DNA of 20,772 bases from positions 1 to 20,772 of the forward strand of contig CAJGDL010000011.1 of the NCBI GenBank assembly GCA_904502075.1, read 5' to 3'. Below are positions 15,902 through 20,772 of this stretch, piece after piece. The position numbers and the translations under genes are program-made. Every line of letters starts with the position of its first letter. The stretch's first letter is position 1. Source of the stretch: an uncultured Alistipes sp. GTDB lineage: Bacteria > Bacteroidota > Bacteroidia > Bacteroidales > Rikenellaceae. Below the pieces are notes generated by a model that was not told where the DNA came from, searched no databases, and worked only from the letters and a program-made list of their open reading frames with translations.

Positions 15902-16765
15902 TTCGGCCTCCTCTTGGAGAAGCCTGCGTTTTTGCTCCAACTTCTTACCCGAACGCTCTCCGAAGTAGCCGCCCAATGAGCCATCGGAAGCCACCACGCG
16001 ATGACACGGTACCGCAGGGGCAAAGGGGTTTCGTTTCAGGGCCTGCCCCACGGCTTGGGCACTTCGACAGCCGATGCGATTGGCCAACTCCCGATAGGTG
16101 ATGGTCTCGCCCGCGGGAACCTTCAAAAGTTCGAGGTAGACCCGTCGCTGAAACTCCGTAATGCGTGTCGAGCGTGTCACGCGCTTGTGAATATCCCACA
16201 GATTTTTTAGTTGCAGGTGGTGCATCCCGTGTCCGAAAAAGGTGCGCTCCCCCACCCGTTCAAAACCCTGGGCGGTGTAGAGCTTTTCGGCCTTCGGATT
16301 GTCGCTATCTACGATCAATCCTACGCGCTCGTGGCCCTCGGAGAAGGCCTTTTCTGCGAGGGCCCGGATCAACGAACCTCCCACTCCCCTGCCGCGAAAT
16401 TCGGGCAGGACGGCCAACGAGTCCAGGTAGTATTCACCCGCCTGGGTCTCATCGGAAACTTTCGGGCAGATTCCCGCATGGCGGTGGATGACGGCCAATG
16501 TGCCTCGGCGCAACGCCTCGAGATGGGCCCCGTCGTAGCCCACAACAGCCCCGGCACACACGCCATCGACCTCGGCGATCATCCCATTTTCCCAATTGTA
16601 TTGAGTCCCCTTGGTACGGGCAACTTCGCGCAGGATAGTGAGGTAATTCGCTCCGCAATAGTTGTGAAGGGCCTCGTCGTCACCTATTGCCATGGCGACG
16701 ACTTGGGCAAGGGTCGGGGCATCCCCGATTGTTGCCGGACGGATCACGATCTTGGAGCACTTCAT
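15887..16765 (-). CDS. GNAT acetyltransferase fused to O6-alkylguanine-DNA alkyltransferase
   Basis: A 292-aa two-domain protein. Residues 1-185 form a GNAT N-acetyltransferase (acetyl-CoA loop RGRGVGG at 124-130, preceded by YYLDSLAVLPEF and followed by NPKAEKLYTAQGFERVGE). Residues 200-290 form the DNA-binding/active-site domain of MGMT/Ogt: FQRRVYLELLKVPAGETITYRELA, then NPFAPAVPCHRVVASDGSLGGYFGE with acceptor Cys254. A true cysteine is present, so it is not an alkyltransferase-like (ATL) protein. In the recognition helix the usual ARAVG is AQAVG, with Gln237 where the DNA-flipping Arg normally sits. The ATG at 16763-16765 is chosen; in-frame codons further upstream run through the promoter. 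The acetyl acceptor is unknown. Confidence 0.85.
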   Translation of the reverse strand: MKCSKIVIRPATIGDAPTLAQVVAMAIGDDEALHNYCGANYLTILREVARTKGTQYNWENGMIAEVDGVCAGAVVGYDGAHLEALRRGTLAVIHRHAGICPKVSDETQAGEYYLDSLAVLPEFRGRGVGGSLIRALAEKAFSEGHERVGLIVDSDNPKAEKLYTAQGFERVGERTFFGHGMHHLQLKNLWDIHKRVTRSTRITEFQRRVYLELLKVPAGETITYRELANRIGCRSAQAVGQALKRNPFAPAVPCHRVVASDGSLGGYFGERSGKKLEQKRRLLQEEAESLRR

Positions 16766-16784
16766 GGGTAACAATTTGAGCAAA

Positions 16785-16792
16785 CAAAAGTA
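16785..16792 (-). promoter_or_regulatory. Bacteroidota -7 promoter motif for the GNAT-alkyltransferase gene
   Basis: On the minus strand this reads TACTTTTG, a match to TAnnTTTG, 20 bp upstream of the ATG. Confidence 0.55.
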
Positions 16793-16799
16793 CGAAAAC

Positions 16800-16815
16800 T
16801 TCTCCGATTGGAGAA
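16800..16815. promoter_or_regulatory. Palindrome in the divergent promoter region (candidate operator)
   Basis: TTCTCC-GATT-GGAGAA, perfect 6-bp arms, lies 8 to 23 bp upstream of the minus-strand -7 motif. That is where a repressor or activator of the GNAT-alkyltransferase gene would act. It has no similarity to the E. coli Ada box. No T-run follows it, so it is not a terminator. Confidence 0.3.
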
Positions 16816-16866
16816 ATTTGGTGAAAACTATTGCTCTGCTTTGGGTGGTCGTTGGGTAAAATTCAT

Positions 16867-16874
16867 TAACTTTG
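16867..16874 (+). promoter_or_regulatory. Bacteroidota -7 promoter motif for the SDR gene
   Basis: TAACTTTG matches TAnnTTTG and lies 29 bp before the ATG at 16903. A TTTG at 16840-16843 could be the -33 element with a slightly long spacer. The position argues against the GTG at 16885 as start, because that would leave almost no leader. Confidence 0.6.
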
Positions 16875-16902
16875 TGGAAACGATGTGAAAAAATCAAGCG
16901 AT

Positions 16903-17637
16903 ATGCGACGAGTATTTGTAACGGGAGCGGGCCACGGCATCGGCCGTGCCCTTGTGGAGGCCTTCACGAAGGCGGGCGACCGCGTAGCCTTTTGCGATAT
17001 CGACACCATGCGTGGCGAGGAGGTAGCAAGCGCCACCGGAGCCCGATTCTTTGCCCTCGATGTCTGCGACAAGGAGGCCTTGGAGCGAGCTGTGCAGACC
17101 CTTTTAGACGAATGGGGCGACCTCGATGTAGTTGTCAATAATGTGGGTGTGGGAGGTTTTGAACCCATTACGCAGACCTCGGTTGAACATTTTGAGCAGA
17201 TCCTAAATACCAACCTCCGCTCGGCCTTTATCACCTCGCGGTTGCTGGCTCGGCATCGCGAGAAGTTGGGGGCGAAGAACCCCTATGGGCGTATTGTAAA
17301 CCTCTGCTCTACGCGCTACCTGCAGAGCGAGGCCGGCACGGAGGCCTATGCCGCTTCGAAGGGCGGCATCTGGTCTCTGACCCACGCCTTGGCCGTGTCA
17401 TTGGCCCCCTATCACATTACGGTGAACTGCATCGCTCCGGGCTGGATCAGCGTGAACGAGGGGGAGGTGTTGCGCCCCGAGGATCACGCTTTTCACCTCT
17501 CGGGTCGTGTGGGACACGCCGAGGATATTGCCCACACTTGTCTCTTTTTGTGTGACGAAAAGAGCGACTTTATCAACGGACAATGTCTGACAGTCGATGG
17601 TGGCGTAACGAAAAAGATGATCTACCCCGAGGAGTAA
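16903..17637 (+). CDS. Short-chain dehydrogenase/reductase, substrate unknown
   Basis: A 244-aa classical SDR. The nucleotide-binding motif is TGAGHGIG near the N-terminus. NNVG replaces the usual NNAG, a tolerated variant. The active site is Ser in NLCSTRY and YAASK with Tyr and Lys. The C-terminal INGQCLTVDGGVTKKMIYPEE is standard for SDRs that use a free small-molecule substrate. The acidic residue after the second beta strand (FCDID) suggests NAD rather than NADP. Nothing in the neighbours points to a pathway. The ATG at 16903 fits the promoter; the GTG at 16885 would add six residues. A strong terminator follows. Confidence 0.88.
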   Translation: MRRVFVTGAGHGIGRALVEAFTKAGDRVAFCDIDTMRGEEVASATGARFFALDVCDKEALERAVQTLLDEWGDLDVVVNNVGVGGFEPITQTSVEHFEQILNTNLRSAFITSRLLARHREKLGAKNPYGRIVNLCSTRYLQSEAGTEAYAASKGGIWSLTHALAVSLAPYHITVNCIAPGWISVNEGEVLRPEDHAFHLSGRVGHAEDIAHTCLFLCDEKSDFINGQCLTVDGGVTKKMIYPEE

Positions 17638-17650
17638 CCGCTAAATAAAC

Positions 17651-17688
17651 GACTTCCGCCCAACAACAAGGCGGAAGTCTGCTTTTTC
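17651..17688 (+). terminator. Intrinsic terminator after the SDR gene
   Basis: Perfect 10-bp inverted repeat GACTTCCGCC (17651-17660) / GGCGGAAGTC (17670-17679) with a 9-nt loop, then a T-rich tail. It may also stop minus-strand transcripts from the HXXEE genes, though the tail on that side is weaker. Confidence 0.9.
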
Positions 17689-17705
17689 TTATCTGTTTTT
17701 AATCT

Positions 17706-18320
17706 CTACCCGCGAGGTTTCGACCATTGTGAGCGGATCCGTTTAGGCAATTCGCTATATTTTACACCAACCATCATCGTGAGTGTCTTTTGCATCGTTA
17801 TAAAACAAGCAAACATAATTACTACACCCCAAGTATAGTCGGTGGCTGTTGCAAGATTATTCTGCTCCAACCATACAATAAGCGCAACACTAACGAGCAG
17901 CTCCAATTCGGCGGTAATCATACCTGGCGAGTAGAACTTTGGCAGGCGAAATAGGCGAATTGCCATCAGATGAACATAGCCCTCAAATATACCAAGAGCC
18001 GCAGTTACCAAGATGAAAATCACGCAATTGTCCCAAAAGAAAGGAACGAAAGTAAATGCCATCAATAGGATGCTGGTTGGAATACGGCTTGCCAACTTCT
18101 GCTCCTTTGAGACATCCTTTCCGAGCATTCCAGAGATAAGGTCGGCAAAACCTCCCGGATAGTGCATCTCCTCCCATTCGTGAAGAATAAAGAGCAGATT
18201 GAATACCATCACAAACTTCTGAATAACCGAAAGATTATCCATCAATGCTCCTGCAAGAAGCAACCCAAGCGAAATCACGGTGTAGATTTCGAGGGCGTAG
18301 TTTCTAATAAATTTCCCCAT
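17706..18320 (-). CDS. HXXEE domain integral membrane protein (copy 1)
   Basis: A 204-aa protein with about six hydrophobic segments. It carries the HXXEE signature in LLFILHEWEEMHYPGGF (His47, Glu50, Glu51, then PGG 55-57). A second conserved patch is EGYVHLMAIR (Glu113, His117) followed by FYSPGMITAE (YSPG 130-133). The family (Pfam HXXEE) has no established function; the conserved His and Glu residues inside or near the membrane suggest metal binding, but that is inference. It is the second gene of a two-gene unit with a diverged homologue 27 bp upstream. Base composition is more AT-rich than in the neighbouring genes. Confidence 0.82.
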   Translation of the reverse strand: MGKFIRNYALEIYTVISLGLLLAGALMDNLSVIQKFVMVFNLLFILHEWEEMHYPGGFADLISGMLGKDVSKEQKLASRIPTSILLMAFTFVPFFWDNCVIFILVTAALGIFEGYVHLMAIRLFRLPKFYSPGMITAELELLVSVALIVWLEQNNLATATDYTWGVVIMFACFITMQKTLTMMVGVKYSELPKRIRSQWSKPRG

Positions 18321-18347
18321 AGTTGTATAGATTATCGGTTTTTATCC

Positions 18348-19004
18348 TTATCTGCGAAGTCGAGCAACGCCATTCTTAATAGAAAATGCCGTTGCCTCGT
18401 AGTCAGCAAAGCCATAGCTTGTATCTCGGTTTTTGAAGATAAGTACAGGTGAGAGAATCATTGCAACCCCTACAAATGGGAATACTACAAGAGGTGCCCA
18501 CCAATAGTAGATCGGGAAGTCGAAATGTTCAGCAATATAGCAGAGATAGTAGATGCCAAATGGCACCATAGCAACGAGTGCCGAGGCACAACCGGGGCTA
18601 TACCAAGTGTGTAGTTTGCGGTTAATCACAATGCAGTGAACAACCACCTGTAACATTGTGAAATAGGCGATAAAGATACCAAGCCACAACGCCTCGTGGA
18701 AGATAATGCCGCAGATGTAGAGCGGATAGGCCAAAACGACATTTACGATGAAGGCACTCAACTCATTGAGTGGATACTTGCCAAAATCCTTTTTCTCGCC
18801 CATAAGGCCGATGTTCATTGCGGCAGGGAAGCCACCAGGCAAGACATACTCCTCGAACTCGTGGAGCAGGAGCAACATAAAAAATACGGACATAAGTCGC
18901 TGGGTTGGGGCGAGCATATCGCCAAATGTTCCCACAAGGAGTGCCACAACTGCGAAGATAACACCTCCGACGGCGGGCCAATAACGCATATAACTTCTCA
19001 ACAT
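18348..19004 (-). CDS. HXXEE domain integral membrane protein (copy 2)
   Basis: A 218-aa membrane protein with six or more hydrophobic segments, diverged from the downstream copy but sharing its core: LLLLHEFEEYVLPGGF (His48, Glu51, Glu52, PGG 56-58), then VVVHCIVINRKLHTWYSPGCASAL (His123, YSPG 135-138). Identity outside these patches looks low, so they are old paralogues rather than a recent duplication. The C-terminal tail of about 25 residues is polar. The ATG at 19002-19004 is preferred; an upstream TTG would lie on the probable promoter. It is the first gene of the minus-strand pair, divergent from the AraC-type regulator. Confidence 0.82.
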   Translation of the reverse strand: MLRSYMRYWPAVGGVIFAVVALLVGTFGDMLAPTQRLMSVFFMLLLLHEFEEYVLPGGFPAAMNIGLMGEKKDFGKYPLNELSAFIVNVVLAYPLYICGIIFHEALWLGIFIAYFTMLQVVVHCIVINRKLHTWYSPGCASALVAMVPFGIYYLCYIAEHFDFPIYYWWAPLVVFPFVGVAMILSPVLIFKNRDTSYGFADYEATAFSIKNGVARLRR

Positions 19005-19028
19005 AACTGAACAGGTTTTTGATAGATG

Positions 19029-19036
19029 CAAAGTTC
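19029..19036 (-). promoter_or_regulatory. Weak -7 promoter motif for the HXXEE pair
   Basis: On the minus strand this reads GAACTTTG, which keeps the A and TTTG of TAnnTTTG but lacks the leading T. It is 24 bp before the ATG. A weak core would fit a promoter that needs an activator. Confidence 0.35.
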
Positions 19037-19043
19037 GGTTTTT

Positions 19044-19086
19044 TTATCTGGTTGGTTATTATCTTGCATAGGCTATTTGTTATCTT
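19044..19086. promoter_or_regulatory. Repeated TTATCT motifs, candidate AraC-type operator
   Basis: TTATCT starts at 19044, 19059 and 19080, and again at 19133 over the last promoter-like box. The 19059-19080 spacing of 21 bp is two helical turns, typical of AraC-family direct half-sites; copies two and three share TTATCTT. The motifs lie in the gap between the HXXEE pair and the regulator. The sequence is AT-rich, so chance repeats are possible. Confidence 0.35.
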
Positions 19087-19095
19087 TTCAATGCT

Positions 19096-19103
19096 TATTT
19101 TTG
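19096..19103 (+). promoter_or_regulatory. -7 promoter motif for the AraC-family gene
   Basis: TATTTTTG matches TAnnTTTG, 42 bp before the ATG at 19146, giving a normal leader; TTTG at 19076-19079 may be its -33 box with a 16-bp spacer. A second match, TATCTTTG (19134-19141), is only 4 bp before the ATG and would give a leaderless message or be fortuitous. Confidence 0.45.
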
Positions 19104-19145
19104 GTTTATTTGGCGAATTATAGTACTTTATATTATCTTTGTAAT

Positions 19146-19976
19146 ATGATACCGATAAAAAAGATAGCAATAGGTGCTCTTGCAGAGTTTAAGGATGCGA
19201 CACTCATCTCATACCCCGATTTTGCCATCAACCGAGGCGTTGAAGTGGCTGCGGCTATTGGGCGTGTGATGGAGTTGGGTGAGCCTTATCGCTTTATGGA
19301 GAATCGCATCGTTAGGGTTTTGCGTGGGTTTCTTCGAATATCTATCAACCTCCGTGAGTATCGAATTTCGGAGGGCGAGGCTCTATACATCGGTCAAAAC
19401 TCCGTGGCGGAGATTCTCGACTATGATGCGAGCTCGGTTGTCGATTTGTTAGGCTTTAGGCTCTCTGCAGAGAACGAAAATATCAAAGAGGAGCACCTCG
19501 TTAGTAGTGCAAACGAGCGGTGGATGGAGGAGTATTTTCGGCTGATATATACCATTTCGGCTACGCAACCTTTCGATAGGCGAAGCGTTGGACATCTGTT
19601 GCTATCGCTGCACTATCGTATTCTGAATAGCTCAGTGGGTAGCCACCACGCTAAGGGGCGTAGAGAGGCGTTGTTTCGTTTGTTTATCGAACAACTAAAC
19701 ACGCATCGTGGCAAGCACGACTTCGCTTTCTATGCCGAGAAGATGAATATATCGCCTCAATACCTCAGTCGTTTGGTCTTTGAAGTGAGTGGCACTGCGG
19801 CGAGCGATTGGATAAATCGCGCTGTTACACTGCAAGCGAAACTGCTTCTGCGTAGTTCGGGGCTTACTATCGAGCACATTGCCGATGAACTGAATTTCTC
19901 GACAACGCCCTATTTTTGCCGCTTCTTCAAACGAGAGGTTGGTATCACCCCTACTGCCTATCGAAAACGTTGGTAA
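19146..19976 (+). CDS. AraC-family transcriptional regulator
   Basis: A 276-aa regulator. The N-terminal 110 residues are a probable ligand-sensing cupin-like domain (PYRFMENRIVRVLRGFLRISIN, then YRISEGEALYIG as in AraC-type beta-barrels). The C-terminal 90 residues are the double helix-turn-helix: first near 194-213 (FYAEKMNISPQYLSRLVFEVSG), second near 241-262 (TIEHIADELNFSTTPYFCRFFKREVG), closing with ITPTAYRKRW. This order is diagnostic. Ligand and targets are unknown; its divergent position and the TTATCT repeats suggest it controls the HXXEE pair and perhaps itself. Start is the ATG at 19146; codons upstream run back through the promoter region. Confidence 0.9.
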   Translation: MIPIKKIAIGALAEFKDATLISYPDFAINRGVEVAAAIGRVMELGEPYRFMENRIVRVLRGFLRISINLREYRISEGEALYIGQNSVAEILDYDASSVVDLLGFRLSAENENIKEEHLVSSANERWMEEYFRLIYTISATQPFDRRSVGHLLLSLHYRILNSSVGSHHAKGRREALFRLFIEQLNTHRGKHDFAFYAEKMNISPQYLSRLVFEVSGTAASDWINRAVTLQAKLLLRSSGLTIEHIADELNFSTTPYFCRFFKREVGITPTAYRKRW

Positions 19977-20072
19977 TATTCTGTATCATCGGGGTTTATC
20001 AAAGGGAGAAACGACTCTTAGAAGAAATAGAAAACTCCCCAAAAACGTTTGATCTGCCAGAAGCATAGCAAA

Positions 20073-20093
20073 AAATCGCGTTGCTCGCGATTT
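20073..20093. repeat. Perfect hairpin upstream of the small membrane gene
   Basis: AAATCGCG / CGCGATTT with a 5-nt loop (TTGCT), 8-bp perfect arms. It lies just before the TATATTTG promoter box at 20107. There is no T-run after it, so it is more likely a protein-binding palindrome or the tail of the AraC transcript than a strong terminator. Further upstream, ATCAAA and GGGAG near 20000 can pair with CTCCC and TTTGAT near 20035-20053, a second weak structure. Confidence 0.4.
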
Positions 20094-20106
20094 CGGAAAG
20101 AATTGC

Positions 20107-20114
20107 TATATTTG
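20107..20114 (+). promoter_or_regulatory. Bacteroidota -7 promoter motif
   Basis: TATATTTG is a full match to TAnnTTTG. It is 69 bp before the small ORF at 20184 and could transcribe that ORF and the structured region up to the terminator at 20664. Confidence 0.55.
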
Positions 20115-20183
20115 TATCGAAGATTGATCAGAAGATTAAGAGAATTTGCTATCCTTTATGATAGCCAGATAACTAGAAAGAGG

Positions 20184-20288
20184 ATGTTGGGAACAATTTT
20201 AAGTGTGCTTTTTACGATCGGTTTGGTGGCGGTGTTCTACACCGAATGCATTTACCCGATGATTCGCAGTTGGCGAAAGCGAGATTAG
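20184..20288 (+). CDS. Tiny single-pass membrane protein, unknown
   Basis: A 34-aa reading frame, MLGTILSVLFTIGLVAVFY then TECIYPMIRSWRKRD: one membrane helix with a basic C-terminal tail, so the N-terminus probably faces outside. A purine-rich AAAGAGG abuts the ATG. In-frame codons further upstream run back across the promoter at 20107, so a longer protein is unlikely. Such proteins often adjust larger membrane complexes, but no family was recognised. It could also be a chance ORF; the hydrophobic block, the charged tail and the promoter upstream are the reasons to keep it. Confidence 0.45.
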   Translation: MLGTILSVLFTIGLVAVFYTECIYPMIRSWRKRD

Positions 20289-20292
20289 TTTA

Positions 20293-20664
20293 TCCCGCGA
20301 TGGAGACTGTGGACAACAAAAAAAATACGGACCTCCGCGGGACTTGAAGTTTGAAGCCTTTGGTCGGAGAGTGACCGAGGCGGAGCATAATGCGACAAGA
20401 TTTCAAGGAGGCGTCGGCAAAGAGGAGGATTTCGAGTGGAATTTGGCTACCCTACTCTTCCTTGCCGCAGCCTATGCCAACCGCTTCAATTTGTTGAGAA
20501 AAATGAAATACGGCCCCAAAAGTTTGGAAAAACTTTGGGGTCGTATCATTTGTCGGCCGATCCCTTGCGAATGTTCCCCTAAGCCGAAATAAAATGCTTC
20601 GAAAACATACAAATAGACAAAAAATAACCGAAGCCTTCATTCACTGCGAATGGAGGCTTTTTTA
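20293..20664 (+). ncRNA. Candidate structured non-coding RNA
   Basis: This stretch has no convincing protein gene but a succession of plus-strand stems: TCCCGCG (20293-20299) with CGCGGGA (20336-20342); CTTGAA (20343-20348) with TTCAAG (20402-20407), enclosing CTTTGGTC (20358-20365) with GACCGAGG (20373-20380); 20415-20427 with 20455-20467 (12 pairs, one mismatch); 20508-20525 with 20530-20546 (about 16 pairs, GGAA loop); and a terminator at the end. All G-U wobbles favour this strand. A TTG-started 82-codon frame (20344-20592) overlaps these stems and is probably not coding. No match to RNase P RNA, tmRNA or SRP RNA core motifs was recognised. The 5' end is unknown: the transcript may begin near 20120. 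Confidence 0.4.
20631..20664 (+). terminator. Intrinsic terminator
   Basis: AAGCCTTCATTC (20631-20642) pairs with GAATGGAGGCTT (20648-20659) around a 5-nt loop, with one U-G wobble, and runs into TTTTTT. The nearest upstream protein gene ends 340 bp earlier, which suggests something else is transcribed up to this point. Confidence 0.85.
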
Positions 20665-20721
20665 GTTGACACATACAGATTTAAAATATGTTGCAGAAAA
20701 TCTTGTTTGTCAGCGCTGCTA

Positions 20722-20750
20722 TATTTTTGAAAAATTTTGCTATAAATTTG
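20722..20750 (+). promoter_or_regulatory. Promoter-like boxes near the window edge
   Basis: Two matches to TAnnTTTG: TATTTTTG (20722-20729) and TAAATTTG (20743-20750), in AT-rich sequence with TTTG at 20706-20709. They probably drive a plus-strand gene or RNA beginning beyond the window. Nothing coding is visible in 20665-20772. Confidence 0.4.
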
Positions 20751-20772
20751 CGCAAATAAAAAAAAAGCCCTA

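Noticed and set aside
19026..19145. A 40-residue hydrophobic N-terminal extension of the AraC-family protein
   Set aside because: It would be translated from the promoter and operator region, and AraC regulators do not start with a membrane segment; the ATG at 19146 is the natural start.
20344..20592. An 82-codon plus-strand frame starting with TTG
   Set aside because: It overlaps several strong stems, including one of about 16 bp at its 3' end, has no ATG or promoter of its own and no family was recognised. Kept as an alternative to the RNA reading rather than as a gene.
20666..20694. TTGACA followed by AT-rich sequence resembling a sigma70 promoter
   Set aside because: Bacteroidota primary sigma factors use TTTG and TAnnTTTG, and no good TATAAT lies at the correct spacing; probably chance after the terminator.

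Overview
The window looks like chromosome from a Bacteroidota (Bacteroidales) bacterium. The evidence is the repeated TAnnTTTG -7 promoter motif, lack of strong Shine-Dalgarno sequences, a PorV/PorQ-type barrel, a FeoA-FeoB fusion, a small Hc1-like basic protein, and many signal peptides ending in A-Q. The high GC and general style fit a Rikenellaceae/Alistipes-like genome, but the genus is only an inference. No rRNA, tRNA, CRISPR array, insertion sequence or phage gene was seen.

Layout. 1-140: intergenic, with a nested hairpin. 144-890 (-): fabG. 1092-2471 (+): outer-membrane PorV/PorQ-like barrel and low-molecular-weight tyrosine phosphatase. 2597-6126 (+): an envelope operon of a secreted thioredoxin-like/YtfJ-like protein, a POTRA-less Omp85-type barrel and a phosphoethanolamine transferase. 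6144-6175: terminator shared with the convergent Hc1-like gene (6191-6364, -). 6524-12172 (+): a complete RND efflux pump (lipoprotein adaptor, inner-membrane transporter, outer-membrane factor). 12272-15901 (+): fused FeoAB ferrous-iron transporter, a tiny Cys-rich FeoB-associated protein, a CYTH phosphohydrolase and a uracil-DNA-glycosylase-fold protein, in one tight run. 15887-16765 (-): a GNAT acetyltransferase fused to an O6-alkylguanine-DNA alkyltransferase, convergent with and overlapping the glycosylase gene. 16903-17637 (+): an SDR oxidoreductase followed by a clear terminator.

17706-19976 differs in character. It is visibly more AT-rich (for example 26/60 G+C at 17821-17880 against 40/60 at 15001-15060). 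It holds two tandem, diverged HXXEE-domain membrane proteins transcribed away from an AraC-family regulator, with repeated TTATCT motifs between them. This looks like an acquired, self-regulated cassette of unknown function.

19977-20772 has one tiny predicted membrane protein (34 aa). After it comes a stretch without a convincing protein gene but with a series of plus-strand stem-loops ending in a terminator at 20631-20664. Every G-U wobble in those stems fits plus-strand transcription. A candidate structured non-coding RNA here and the HXXEE/AraC cassette are the best leads in the window.
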